From assembly GCF_016807805.1 (NCBI RefSeq), contig NZ_CP063362.1, positions 6,180,501 through 6,244,500 of the forward strand: 64,000 bases of DNA, given 5' to 3'. The translations under genes were made by a program, and so were the position numbers. The notes beneath the pieces were generated by a model that was not told where the DNA came from, made no database searches, and saw nothing but the letters and a program-made list of their open reading frames with translations. The DNA comes from Xanthobacter dioxanivorans. Lineage in GTDB: Bacteria; Pseudomonadota; Alphaproteobacteria; Rhizobiales; Xanthobacteraceae. This document shows, piece after piece, positions 1-8,597 of the stretch. Position 1 is the stretch's first letter, and each line of letters begins with the position of its first letter.

Positions 1-104
1 CAAACGCCGATCCTGAACAGTCCGGGATCCGCCGCCTTGGCGGAAGCCGACAGGAGGCCTGCGGCTAGCAAGGCCAAAGCCAGTGTCTTTCCAATGGACT
101 GCAT
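1..104 (-). CDS. ABC transporter substrate-binding protein, N-terminus only
   Basis: Only the first 34 codons are inside the window; the gene continues past base 1. They encode a typical Sec signal peptide: basic start (MQSIGK), a Leu/Ala-rich core, and a probable cleavage site after AKA, followed by the start of a mature periplasmic protein (ADPGLFRIGV). A GGGAGGAG ribosome site lies 4 bases before the ATG at 104. It is the last gene of the LIV-type transporter operon reading leftwards from 7.2 kb, so it is very likely the periplasmic binding protein (LivK type). The assignment rests on the signal peptide and the position; the ligand-binding domain is not visible. Confidence 0.7.
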   Translation of the reverse strand, partial: MQSIGKTLALALLAAGLLSASAKAADPGLFRIGV

Positions 105-137
105 TTTCTCCTCCCGCTCTCGCTTGGAACGATCGAG

Positions 138-956
138 TCAGCTCAGCCAGCGCTTGCGCCGGCTGTAATGTTTGATGTCGTGGAAATTCGTGCCCGACCC
201 TCCCCCCAGATAGAACTCCTGAATGTCTGAATTCGCTTTCAATGCCTGCGCTGTGTCGTGCATGACAACGCGGCCATTCTCGATCAGATAACCGTCCGAC
301 ACGATCTCCAACGCTGCGAGTGCATTCTGCTCGACCAGCAAAACAGACAACCTCACTTCCTTGTTGATCTTCTCGATGATGCTGAAAATCTCAGCCACCA
401 GGAAAGGCGCCAAGCCTAGACTCGGTTCGTCGAGCATCAGGAGACGGGGCTGGGTCATCAACGCGCGACCGATCGCCAGCATCTGCTGCTCGCCGCCTGA
501 AAGATATCCCGCCTGGGAGTTCTTCCGTTCAGCGAGGCGCGGGAAATACTCGTAGATCCTCTGCTTTTCCGTTTTCAGCGTGGCCCGGTTCATCGACATC
601 GGCGCAGCCGCTTCGAGGTTTTCATCGGGCGTCAGGTGTTCGAAAACACGACGGCCTTCGATCACATGGCAAATCCCCATCTCCACACGCCGCTGCGCGG
701 GCAAACCGGTGATTGCCGTGCCGTCGAAGCTGATCTCGCCCCGACTGACGCGGCCGCGCTCGGCCTTGAGAAGGCCGCTGATCGCCTTCAACGTCGTGCT
801 CTTTCCGGCCCCATTGGACCCGAGAAGTGCTACCATTCCTCCTTGTGGAACCTTGATGGAGACCCCTTTGATCGCCAACACGACGTTGTCATAGAGGACT
901 TCTATACTGTTCATCGACAGGATGTTGGCTGCTTCTTTATCGGGAGCGCGGGTCAT
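138..956 (-). CDS. livF: LIV-type ABC transporter ATP-binding protein LivF
   Basis: Second ATPase of a branched-chain amino acid (HAAT) type importer, working on the cytoplasmic side with LivG and the permeases LivH/LivM. Walker A GSNGAGKS is near residue 46, signature LSGGEQQ near 152 and Walker B LLMLDEP near 172, followed by SLGLAP, which is typical of LivF. Length 272 aa against about 235 usual: the N-terminus is extended, and a start at MNSIEV (base 914) is also possible. It overlaps or abuts the livM stop at 964. In this operon, next to an acyl-CoA ligase, the cargo is more likely a carboxylic acid than an amino acid, but that is inference from context. Confidence 0.9.
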   Translation of the reverse strand: MTRAPDKEAANILSMNSIEVLYDNVVLAIKGVSIKVPQGGMVALLGSNGAGKSTTLKAISGLLKAERGRVSRGEISFDGTAITGLPAQRRVEMGICHVIEGRRVFEHLTPDENLEAAAPMSMNRATLKTEKQRIYEYFPRLAERKNSQAGYLSGGEQQMLAIGRALMTQPRLLMLDEPSLGLAPFLVAEIFSIIEKINKEVRLSVLLVEQNALAALEIVSDGYLIENGRVVMHDTAQALKANSDIQEFYLGGGSGTNFHDIKHYSRRKRWLS

Positions 957-963
957 CTGCGGC

Positions 964-2037
964 CTATTTCTTGAGTTGATCAAAGGGCCACACCATCAGG
1001 TAGTCCCGGATGTTGCCATAGAGCTTGCCCAATCCCAGCGGCTCTATGATTAAGATGATGATGATGAGTGCTCCGTAAACCGCGTTCGGGATGTGGGCCA
1101 AGGCTTCGACATTCAGTTGAAGCCCGAGAGTTCCCGCGCCTTCTGCTACGATCCCATTGACGACGCCGGGCACCAGCAAGATCAGCGCGACGCCAAAATA
1201 GGTGCCGATGATACTGCCGAGGCCGCCAACGATCACCATGGCCAGAACCTGGATCGATACGGCGACCGAGAACTGCTCGGGCGCGACGAGAAAAAGGAAC
1301 GTAACGACAAGGATCGCTCCGCTGACTCCGCCAATGAAGGAGGAGGTCGCGAAGGCTACGAACTTGTAGTAGAAGCTGTTCACTCCGAGAATGGCCGCCG
1401 CATAGTCCTTCTCGCGGACGGCCACCAGCGCGCGGCCCAGACCGGTACGGCGCAGATTCAGCATAAAAATGGTGACCAGGAGACACCAGCCGAAGGCGAC
1501 GTAGTAGAGGCCCGTGTCCGAGCTGATCGGCTGGCCCAGAAGAGCAAATGTGGGGGCCTGCAGCGATGCATGTGAACCACCCGAGATTGCCGGCGAGTGG
1601 GTCAACACCCAGTCCATCGCGAACTGCATCGCCAGCGTGGTCAAAGCCAGATAGAGGCCCTTCACCCGCAGGGCCGCGAAGGCGAACAGGCTGCCGATAA
1701 CCGAAGCGGAGATCCCACCGATCAGGAGCGCGAATTCCCACGGCAACCCGTACTTGGCCGCGTGAACAGCCGAATACGCGCCCACGGCCATCACCGCCGC
1801 ATAGCCGAGGTGCAGTTGGCCGGCCCAACCCGTCACTAGGTTGAGCCCGAGCGCCGCTGCCGTCCAAAGGAGCCAAGGCAACATATAGCTGTTGAGGTAC
1901 AGCGACCCAACAAGGAACGGTGCCGCCAAGCCGAGCACCAGGAAGAGCACTGCGAGATTCCTGTCGGCCGGTACCCTGTAGAGCCGACTGTCGGATACGT
2001 AGTTGGCATGATGAATACCAGAGAGCCGGTAAAACAT
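964..2037 (-). CDS. livM: LIV-type ABC transporter permease LivM
   Basis: Inner-membrane permease of the HAAT family, 357 aa with about nine hydrophobic segments. The family motif region GWAGQLHLGYAAVMAVGAYS lies in the N-terminal third, and the EAA-like loop with RAIRE-type sequence (here ALVAVREKDYAAAILGVN) in the middle. The start at 2037 is preferred because AAAGGG lies 9 bases upstream and it falls just after the livH stop; an in-frame ATG at 2070 would overlap livH. It partners with LivH to form the channel used by LivF/LivG. Substrate unknown. Confidence 0.9.
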   Translation of the reverse strand: MFYRLSGIHHANYVSDSRLYRVPADRNLAVLFLVLGLAAPFLVGSLYLNSYMLPWLLWTAAALGLNLVTGWAGQLHLGYAAVMAVGAYSAVHAAKYGLPWEFALLIGGISASVIGSLFAFAALRVKGLYLALTTLAMQFAMDWVLTHSPAISGGSHASLQAPTFALLGQPISSDTGLYYVAFGWCLLVTIFMLNLRRTGLGRALVAVREKDYAAAILGVNSFYYKFVAFATSSFIGGVSGAILVVTFLFLVAPEQFSVAVSIQVLAMVIVGGLGSIIGTYFGVALILLVPGVVNGIVAEGAGTLGLQLNVEALAHIPNAVYGALIIIILIIEPLGLGKLYGNIRDYLMVWPFDQLKK

Positions 2038-2041
2038 TACA

Positions 2042-2929
2042 TCAGACCCTTTCGATGTCTTGACGGCCAAACAGGCCGTGCGGCCGAAGCATGACAGTGA
2101 GGATGAGCACCGCGGCTACAATCAGGTCGCGGCTGCCACCGCCCACAAACGGATCCAGATAAGTGGACCCCACATTCTCGACCATGCCTAGAATTAGTCC
2201 GGCGAGCACCGCGCCAAATATGCTGTCCAGCCCGCCTAGAACGGCTACCGTCAATCCCTTGAGCAGCAAGAGCGACAGCGACTGGTCGACGCCCTGAATC
2301 TCTCCCCATACGATGCCTGCGGCCACCGCGACGATTGAAGCCAATCCCCAGGACAGACCGACCCCGCGCTCGACCGAAATGCCGACAGACCATGAGGCCA
2401 TGTAATCGTCGGCTATTGCGCGCAGGCGGATACCCAGGCGGCTGCGGAAAAACAGGACGAAGACCACAAACAACGAGAGGGCCACAGCAGCGCCAACCAA
2501 ATGGATGCGGCTGATCAGAACGTCGCCGATAAAAAGCGGGTCATAGCCGACGCCTAGTTCGACCGATCGCGACGTACCGCCCCAGATAGCAAGCGTCGTG
2601 CCGCGCAGAAAGATGTCGATCCCGAGCGTCATCATGAGGAGCATCACGATCGGTCGGCCTGCGAGCCGGCGCAGCGCAACCCGCTCGATCCCCATACCGA
2701 GACCGAACATGGCGGCGGCAGCCAGGGGGATGGCCGCCCAGAGCGGAAGGCCCGCATCGCGGGCCAGCGCCAGCACGACATAGGCTCCCACCATGGTGAG
2801 CCCGCCCTGCGCGAGGTTCGGCACGGAAGAGGCCTTGTAGATCAGTACCAGGCCGATTGCGAACAGTGAGTAAAGCAGCCCGGTGAGAGCTCCGTTTACC
2901 GCGAGTTCGGCAAGGAAACTCAGTTCCAT
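2042..2929 (-). CDS. livH: LIV-type ABC transporter permease LivH
   Basis: Inner-membrane permease of 295 aa, about eight membrane segments, of the HAAT family. It begins MELSFLAELAVNGALTGLLY and has the typical LVLIYKASSVPNLAQGGLTM segment in the first third and VLGGLDSIFGAVLAGLILGM near the C-terminus. The ATG sits one base after the stop of the acyl-CoA ligase (TAGATG) with a GGGAGG ribosome site inside the ligase end, so the two genes are translationally linked. It partners with LivM. Confidence 0.9.
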   Translation of the reverse strand: MELSFLAELAVNGALTGLLYSLFAIGLVLIYKASSVPNLAQGGLTMVGAYVVLALARDAGLPLWAAIPLAAAAMFGLGMGIERVALRRLAGRPIVMLLMMTLGIDIFLRGTTLAIWGGTSRSVELGVGYDPLFIGDVLISRIHLVGAAVALSLFVVFVLFFRSRLGIRLRAIADDYMASWSVGISVERGVGLSWGLASIVAVAAGIVWGEIQGVDQSLSLLLLKGLTVAVLGGLDSIFGAVLAGLILGMVENVGSTYLDPFVGGGSRDLIVAAVLILTVMLRPHGLFGRQDIERV

Positions 2930-4852
2930 CTAAACCTCCCTTATTGGGAGGGTACGGTCGACCCTTCCCGTCTCACCCGTCTCGTAAGTCACGACGGCGC
3001 TGACATGAACGTGCTTTGATCCGTCATAAAGAGCCGCGATCACGTTCTGATAGCGGTCTTCGACCACGTTTCGTCGCAGCTTGCGGGTGCGCGTGACCTC
3101 TCCGTCGTCGGGATCGAATTCCTTGTGCAGGCTGACGAACCTTTTGATCCGCAGAGGCTCGGGGAGGACTGTGTTAACGCGCCGAAATGCCTCGTGCAGC
3201 AGCGTAGCCACCTCCTCGCGCTGAGACAGATCGGCATAGGACACATAGGGTATGCCATTCACCTCGGCCCAATGTCCCACGGCATCGAGATCGATGCACA
3301 CCATTGCCGCCAATTCGTCGCGGCCGGCGCCGATCACAGCCGCGTCCCTTATGTATGGGCTGAACTTCAGGCGGTTCTCTATATAATTGGGTACATAGCG
3401 TTCACCGGCTTTTGTGTGCATCACTTCTGAAACGCGGCCAAGCACCACGAGATGGCCATCGTCTTCGAGGTAGCCAGCATCGCCTGAACGCAACCAGCCA
3501 GCGGAAAGCGTCTCGGCCGAGGCTTCGGGCTTGTTGTAGTATCCTGCGAAAACGCTGTCCGACTTCAGGAGGATTTCGCCATTGTCGGCGATCTTCACCT
3601 CGACCCCCGGGGCAGCCTTGCCCACGGTGTGGAGGCGCACCTCATCAGGCGCCTGGATCGCGGTGATGGCACTGGTTTCCGTCTGACCGTACAGCTGGCG
3701 CAGTTTGATCCCGAGCGCTCGGTAGAATACGAATGTGTCCTCTCCGATCGCCTCACCGCCAGTGAAGGCGTTCTTCAGACGGTGCATGCCGAACTGGTCC
3801 TTGATCGGGCCGAAGATCAGCATCTCACCAATGAAACGGCCGAGGGGCTCCAGCGCGCCAGCGCTCATGCCGTTGAGCTTGCGACGCTCGGCTGCCATGG
3901 CCCGTTCGATGAACACGTGATAGAGCCGCTTCTTCAGCGGCGTCGAATTTTCGATGCCTACCTGAATGGTGGTCAGAATGTTGTCCCAGCTGCGTGGAGC
4001 CGCCAGATAGAATGTCGGCGCGATTTCTCGCATATCACGCAGCACGGTTTCCTGTCGTTCCGGCACGTTGACAATGAAGCGCAGCAGAAGCGCGGCGGCT
4101 ACCGTGATCGTATAATCGCCCACCCAGGCCATCGGCAGATAGGCCAGCACCTCCTCTCCGAAATCGAAGGCCCCGGCGGCATGGCCGTTCCGCGCCGCCG
4201 CCAACACGTTCTTCTGGCTCAGCACAAGGCCCTTGGGCTTGCCCGTCGTGCCCGACGAATGCAGGAAAACCGCCGGATCGTCGGGCTTGGCCCGGCCGAG
4301 CAGATTCTCGCGCAGCGCCGGCTCGCCGTTGAGACGGTGGCTGCCGATCTCGACGAGATGCTCCCATGACATCAGCCCGGGCGCCTCGTAGAAGCCGAGG
4401 CCCCGGTCGTCGTCATAAACGATGTACTTCAGCTGCGCGGCCCCGGCGTCACGCAGTTCCAATATCTTGTCCACCTGCTCCTGGTCCTCGGCCAGGGCTG
4501 CCACGATGTTCGCCTCGTCCACGAAATGCTGGAGCTCTTCGAGTGTGGTGCCCGGATAGGCCGGCATGGCGTAGACCCCGAGTGTGGCCAGCGCCAGCAT
4601 TCCGCAATAGAGGCGTACTCGATTGTCGCCGAGAATGAGCACCGCGTCTCCCGGCTTTAGGCCGAGCCCGTCAAGGCCGGCCGCGCAGGCCAGCACTTCT
4701 TCCGCATATTGAGCCCACGTAGTTGCCTTCCAGATCCCGCGCTCTTTTTCACGCAATGCGATGTCGCTGCCGTGTTTGGACGCGTTCTGCATCAGAACCG
4801 AGGCAATGGTTTCACCCGCGATCGTCAGGATTTGTCTGCTGCTCTCAGCCAT
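2930..4852 (-). CDS. AMP-forming acyl-CoA ligase (long-chain fatty acyl-CoA synthetase type)
   Basis: 640-aa member of the ANL (adenylate-forming) superfamily, which activates a carboxylic acid with ATP and CoA. The P-loop-like motif SSGTTGKPKG is near residue 199, followed by YLPMAWVGDY, the TGGEAIGEDTF and YGQTETSA regions, and GWLRSGDAG near the hinge; the length fits FAA1-like synthetases. The start at 4852 overlaps the end of livG by 8 bases. An acyl-CoA ligase inside a LIV transporter operon is a known arrangement for uptake and immediate activation of aromatic, alicyclic or branched carboxylic acids. The actual substrate cannot be read from the sequence. Confidence 0.9.
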   Translation of the reverse strand: MAESSRQILTIAGETIASVLMQNASKHGSDIALREKERGIWKATTWAQYAEEVLACAAGLDGLGLKPGDAVLILGDNRVRLYCGMLALATLGVYAMPAYPGTTLEELQHFVDEANIVAALAEDQEQVDKILELRDAGAAQLKYIVYDDDRGLGFYEAPGLMSWEHLVEIGSHRLNGEPALRENLLGRAKPDDPAVFLHSSGTTGKPKGLVLSQKNVLAAARNGHAAGAFDFGEEVLAYLPMAWVGDYTITVAAALLLRFIVNVPERQETVLRDMREIAPTFYLAAPRSWDNILTTIQVGIENSTPLKKRLYHVFIERAMAAERRKLNGMSAGALEPLGRFIGEMLIFGPIKDQFGMHRLKNAFTGGEAIGEDTFVFYRALGIKLRQLYGQTETSAITAIQAPDEVRLHTVGKAAPGVEVKIADNGEILLKSDSVFAGYYNKPEASAETLSAGWLRSGDAGYLEDDGHLVVLGRVSEVMHTKAGERYVPNYIENRLKFSPYIRDAAVIGAGRDELAAMVCIDLDAVGHWAEVNGIPYVSYADLSQREEVATLLHEAFRRVNTVLPEPLRIKRFVSLHKEFDPDDGEVTRTRKLRRNVVEDRYQNVIAALYDGSKHVHVSAVVTYETGETGRVDRTLPIREV

Positions 4853-5663
4853 GCGCGCCCCCGATATACGCCTCAACGACGCGCGGATCCTTGACGACCT
4901 CCTTCGGAATCCCGCTGGCGATCATCTCGCCATAATTGAGCGCCAGCATCCGGTCGCAGATACCGGTAATGACGTCCATGTGGTGCTCGATCAGCAGGAC
5001 GCTAATGCCCCGTTCGGCTCTCGCATCGAGAATGAAACGGGCCATGTACCCCTTCTCCTCCTGGTTCATGCCGGCCATGGGCTCGTCGAGAATGAGAAGA
5101 TGAGGCTCGGCGACCAGCGCCCGCGCCAGTTCGACCCGTTTCTTGAGGCCGATCGGAATGCCGTCCACGAGTTCGTTGCGGATGCTCTCGAGTTGGAGGA
5201 ACTCGATCACTTCCTCGACGATTTCTCGATTCTTGATCTCTTCCGGTCGCGCCACCCACCAGTACAACGCAGTGGGAAGGACTCCGGGCTTCATGTGGAT
5301 GTGGCGCCCCAAAAGAATGTTCTCGAGCACGCTCATGCCGTTGAAGAGCGCGAGGTTCTGAAAGGTCCGGGCGACGCCGAGCTTGGCCACCTTGTGAGGC
5401 GCGGCGCCCGTGATGTCCTTGCCATCGAGACATATCAAGCCTTTGTTCGGCGGATAAAAGCCGGTGATCGCATTTGTCACCGTCGTCTTTCCGCTCCCAT
5501 TCGGTCCGACGAGCCCAAATATCTCGCCCTTATGAATACCGAAGTCCACGCCGGTAACGGCAACAATACCGCCGAATCGACGTTCGATCCCGCGGCACTC
5601 CAACACGGGAGGAGCCTTGGAATGTTGTTGCTCTAGGGTGTAATTGTTTGTCATTTCATGCAT
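4845..5663 (-). CDS. livG: LIV-type ABC transporter ATP-binding protein LivG
   Basis: First ATPase of the LIV-type importer, 272 aa. Walker A GPNGSGKTT is near residue 53, GVARTFQNLALF corresponds to the Q-loop region, and LLILDEPMAGM is Walker B with the family's MAGM ending. The signature is the LivG-typical degenerate form (GLKKRVELARAL rather than LSGGQ). The start could be 5663 or the ATG at 5654 (MTNNYT); neither has a strong ribosome site. It is the first transporter gene of the operon, downstream of the SDR. Confidence 0.9.
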   Translation of the reverse strand: MHEMTNNYTLEQQHSKAPPVLECRGIERRFGGIVAVTGVDFGIHKGEIFGLVGPNGSGKTTVTNAITGFYPPNKGLICLDGKDITGAAPHKVAKLGVARTFQNLALFNGMSVLENILLGRHIHMKPGVLPTALYWWVARPEEIKNREIVEEVIEFLQLESIRNELVDGIPIGLKKRVELARALVAEPHLLILDEPMAGMNQEEKGYMARFILDARAERGISVLLIEHHMDVITGICDRMLALNYGEMIASGIPKEVVKDPRVVEAYIGGAHG

Positions 5664-5690
5664 ATCGCTGTCGAAGCTCTTGTTCTGGTC

Positions 5691-6545
5691 TCACGCGATA
5701 CGGAAATAGTCGGGCCGGCCCGTCGGCCAGGGATCGCCCCACAGCTGCTGCCCGCCGTCCACGGTCAACACTTCGCCGGTAATGAACTTGCCGGAGGGCG
5801 CGGCCAAATAGACCACCGCCTCGGCGACGTCCCATTCGTCGCCGGCGTGGCGCATCGGGTTCGACTCCTCAAACGTCGCCGCCCCCTCCTCGGGATATCG
5901 CGCGAACCCGGTGCTTTCGCAGCATCCCGGCGCCACGCAGTTGACGCGGATATCGTGCGGCGCCCATTCGACAGCCACCGATTTGGACAGGTAGATGACC
6001 CCGGCGCGCGCGGCGCAGCTATGTGCGATACCAGGCAGCCCGCGCCAGATATCCGCGACAATGCTCACGATGGCGCCGGGACGCGCGGACTTGACCCAGT
6101 TCCGGGCCGCGGCCTGCATCATCCACCAGGTGCCATTGAGGTTGGTATCGATAACGGCGTTCCAGCCCTTCGGCGTATATTCAAGGGCGGGCTGCGGAAA
6201 CTGTCCGCCCGCATTGTTCACCAGAATGTCGAACCCGCCGAAATGATCGCCCACGCCATCGACGAAATTCTGCACCTGTGCGGGATCCCGGATCGTCATG
6301 GGACGAGCCAGCACCTGTCCGCCAAAGCCACGCAGAAACTTCGCGGCTTCTTCGAGCTTTTCCTCGTTCCGCCCGTTGATGGCCAGATCGGCCCCGAGAC
6401 GTGCGAACAGGGTGGCGATCGCCAGCCCCAGCCCGCCACCCGCGCCGGTCACGACAACGGTTTTTCCGGAAAACAAGCCGTTTGCATAGACCGTTGGATG
6501 ATCGCGCAGTCGTTCACGGGAAAACCCGTAACCGGCTTCCGGCAT
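5691..6545 (-). CDS. SDR family oxidoreductase, enoyl-CoA-reductase-like
   Basis: 284-aa short-chain dehydrogenase/reductase. The nucleotide-binding motif TGAGGGLG is near residue 33 and NNAGG follows in the middle. The usual catalytic YxxxK is absent: the aligned stretch reads HSCAARAGVIYLSK, so Tyr is His and Lys is Arg. This resembles the peroxisomal trans-2-enoyl-CoA reductase/2,4-dienoyl-CoA reductase branch more than hydroxyacyl dehydrogenases, and matches their HTGAARAGV-type segment. The start at 6545 follows GGGAGG by 7 bases. It precedes livG in the same direction and probably acts on the CoA ester made by the neighbouring ligase (inference). Confidence 0.8.
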   Translation of the reverse strand: MPEAGYGFSRERLRDHPTVYANGLFSGKTVVVTGAGGGLGLAIATLFARLGADLAINGRNEEKLEEAAKFLRGFGGQVLARPMTIRDPAQVQNFVDGVGDHFGGFDILVNNAGGQFPQPALEYTPKGWNAVIDTNLNGTWWMMQAAARNWVKSARPGAIVSIVADIWRGLPGIAHSCAARAGVIYLSKSVAVEWAPHDIRVNCVAPGCCESTGFARYPEEGAATFEESNPMRHAGDEWDVAEAVVYLAAPSGKFITGEVLTVDGGQQLWGDPWPTGRPDYFRIA

Positions 6546-6657
6546 TGACGTTCCTCCCAAAGCGGATCGGACTGTTGTCCTTGATCTGGCGAAAACCTAA
6601 CGCACGTTCGAAAAGTAGGCAACCCCCAACTCTGGAACGGCTCCGCTTCCTTCGGAT

Positions 6658-7260
6658 TCAGTACGATTTGGGCAAACCCAGCGCCTTCTCGGCGATGAAG
6701 GACATCAGCATCTGCGGCGTGACCGGCGCGATGTGAAAGAGAAGCGCTTCGCGCACCAGCCTCTCGACGTGATATTCCTTGGCGTAGCCGAAGCCGCCAA
6801 ATGTCATCTGCGCCGTTTGCGTCGCCTCGACCGCAGCTTCGGCCGCCAGCAACTTGGCGGCATTGGCCTCGACCCCGCACGGCTCGCCCGCGTCGTAGAG
6901 CGCCGCCGCATGCATTACCATCAGGTTCGCAGCCTCGACCTTCGCCCAGGCCTTGGCGAGTGGGTGCTGCACCCCCTGGTTCTGTCCGATCGGGCGTCCG
7001 AAAACCTGCCGCTCCTTGGCATAGGCGGCGGCGCGTTTTAGAGCGATCCGGGCAATGCCCACGCATTCCCCGGCCACGAGGATGCGCTCGGGATTGAGCC
7101 CGTGCAGGATCTGCCTGAAACCCCGTCCTTCCTCGCCGATCAGGTCCTCCGCCGGGATCGGCAGCCCATCGATGAACAGTTCGTTCGAGTCGACCGCCTT
7201 GCGGCCCATCTTCTCGATCTCGCGCACATCGATGAAGGTCCGGTCCAGATCGGTATAAAC
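6658..7260 (-). pseudogene. Acyl-CoA dehydrogenase, C-terminal half only
   Basis: About 200 residues covering the C-terminal part of an FAD acyl-CoA dehydrogenase: FIDVREIEKMGRKAVDSNEL, GEEGRGFRQILHGLNPERI, the helical-domain segment RQVFGRPIGQNQGVQHPLAK and FGGFGYAKEYHVERLVRE near the end. The N-terminal and middle domains are missing: the reading frame loses similarity at about 7260, shortly before the block of IS remnants at 7408. The usual catalytic Glu region (EGTNxxxR) near the C-terminus reads instead ALLFHIAPVTPQML, as in some acyl-CoA dehydrogenase subfamilies that place the base elsewhere. Most likely truncated by IS-mediated rearrangement and non-functional. Confidence 0.85.
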
Positions 7261-7407
7261 GTATGGCCCGCCCCGTCCGCAAGAGGTTTGTCAAAAGACG
7301 GCACGATGGTCTGCATCAACGTATTCGGTCTCAAGGCTGATGCCCTGGCCAAGATGGATATCCGCGCAGTCTGGTCCTCATAAAAGCGCCGGTGCCGGGC
7401 ACCACAT
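7261..7407. other. Unassigned junction sequence between acyl-CoA dehydrogenase fragment and IS remnant
   Basis: No complete gene. A 25-codon open frame on the plus strand (7306-7383, beginning MVCINVFGLKAD and ending in TAA) could be the tail of a displaced gene, but I do not recognise it and no start signal is visible. The segment probably marks the break where the dehydrogenase lost its 5' end. Confidence 0.3.
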
Positions 7408-7752
7408 TTAGCAGGCTGTTGAAGAAGTGGGTTTGCGGATGGCTTTGAGGATCACGTCATCGCCGTCGTGGTAGGTGAACTCGATCTCGATGGTGCCGTC
7501 ATCCTGGAGCTCGGCGGAGCCCTCTCCCGTGACCTCGGTCATGTCGTCGGAGCCGTGCCAGCGGAAGAAGACGGTGCTCCGAGCATATTCGAGCCGGAGC
7601 GACGCGGTGAGTGCCCCGACTGTGATCTCGCCGTGTCCGCGGTCGTCGAAGGCGATCGTCGCAGGACCGAGGAGGTCGAGATCGTCCGCCCCCCACAGAT
7701 CGGATTGGACGATACGCCAGCGGCCGATCAGGGCGCAGTCGTGGGCGGCCAT
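7408..7752 (-). CDS. Small IS-associated passenger protein, unknown function
   Basis: 114-aa ORF starting MAAHDCALIGRWRIVQSDLW, with no transposase motifs. It is acidic and aromatic-rich (FDDRGHGEITVGAL, FFRWHGSDDMTEVTGEG, GDDVILKA), suggesting a small beta-rich globular fold. Its ATG overlaps the stop of the transposase in that gene's original frame (TGATG), so it is translationally coupled. The last six residues (TSSTAC) are encoded by the IS terminal repeat, so the gene belongs to the element. Similar small proteins accompany related IS5-type transposases as far as I recall, but no function is known to me. Confidence 0.55.
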   Translation of the reverse strand: MAAHDCALIGRWRIVQSDLWGADDLDLLGPATIAFDDRGHGEITVGALTASLRLEYARSTVFFRWHGSDDMTEVTGEGSAELQDDGTIEIEFTYHDGDDVILKAIRKPTSSTAC

Positions 7753-8466
7753 CAGGATGCTCCCGCGATGAGCTTGGGCAGTCGCACGAGGTTGTAGGCG
7801 GCGGCCGCGAAGGTGGAAGGTCCATCCGACCCGGTCGACGCCGCGCAGCTTCGGCCTGTCGAGCCCGGCCACCGCCTTCATCCAGCCGAAGCCCTCCTCG
7901 ATGCGCTTGCGGACCCGCTGGCTGGCTGCATAGCCGGGATGGCGGGTGGTGCGGCCGTCGATGGCTGAGCGGCCGCGGCAACGGGTCAGGTTCTGCGCCA
8001 CATGCGGGCGCACGTTCATCGAACGCAGCTCGTTCACGAAGTCGGCCGCGTCATAGCCGCGGGTCGGCCCGAGCGTGATGGACCGCGGCCGGTCGGCATG
8101 CGGTTCGATCATCGCCAGTGCCGCCACTCGCTCGGCATGGCCACACACCTTCGTCAGGCAGGCATCGACGATGAGGCCGGAGCGGTTCTCCATCAGGGTA
8201 TGGCCGAGGAAGGCGAGCCGCGCCTCCATGCCGGGCCCCTTGCGATAGAGCTTTGCGTCCGGGTCGGTGGTCGAGGCGTGGCTGGCGTTCGAACGCTTCT
8301 CGCCGCGGAAGTCGGCCTCGGCGTTGCGCCCGCCCGACGCTGGCGGCGGCTCGTTCGGGCCGGAGCCTCTTCCTGGCTCTTCGACCGGTCTGAAGCTCTT
8401 CATCGAAGCCCACGCCTGGATCAGCGTGCCGTCGACGCTGAAGTGCTCGCTCGACAGGAGCCGCTT
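7753..8466 (-). pseudogene. IS5-family transposase, truncated and frameshifted
   Basis: Begins in mid-protein at KRLLSSEHFSVDGTLIQAWA (first catalytic Asp in SVDGT) and runs through EKRSNASHASTTDP, GPTRGYDAADFV (second Asp region) and RKRIEEGFGWMK (catalytic Glu), close to the family consensus. Around 7808-7822 one extra C shifts the frame: the normal ending AAAAYNLVRLPKLIAG with stop is readable one frame over. As it stands the frame runs on into the passenger gene, giving a fused ORF. The N-terminal third is absent, so the enzyme is inactive. Confidence 0.8.
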
Positions 8467-8597
8467 CACACGGCGAGCCGATGGACCGGATGCCCGGCTG
8501 CGCGAGCCAGCACGTCGGCGAGCCAGGCCTGCGGATCGACATCGTTGAGCTTTGCTGTCTGGATCAGCGTCGCCATGGTGGCGGCTCGCTCGCCACC
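8466..8597 (-). pseudogene. IS66-family transposase (TnpC) C-terminal fragment
   Basis: About 43 codons matching the conserved end of IS66 TnpC: GGERAATMATLIQTAKLND followed by VDPQAWLADVLAR, then a divergent tail and stop. Nothing else of the IS66 element is present. It is sandwiched between the IS5 and IS110 remnants, with which it shares junctions at about 8466 and 8590. Confidence 0.7.

Larger units (their letters stand above)
7408..8466 (-). mobile_element. IS5-family element remnant (3' part) with passenger ORF
   Basis: The 3' portion of an IS5-family element reading leftwards: the DDE transposase C-terminal two thirds followed by a small passenger gene that ends in the terminal repeat (GGCTGTTGAAGAAG near 7413-7426). 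The 5' part of the transposase and its left end are missing; at about 8466 the sequence switches abruptly to an IS66 fragment. No matching inverted repeat or target duplication can be assigned. Confidence 0.75.

Noticed and set aside
7306..7383. 25-codon plus-strand ORF MVCINVFGLKAD...
   Set aside because: No ribosome site, flanked by truncated genes; kept only as part of an unassigned junction.
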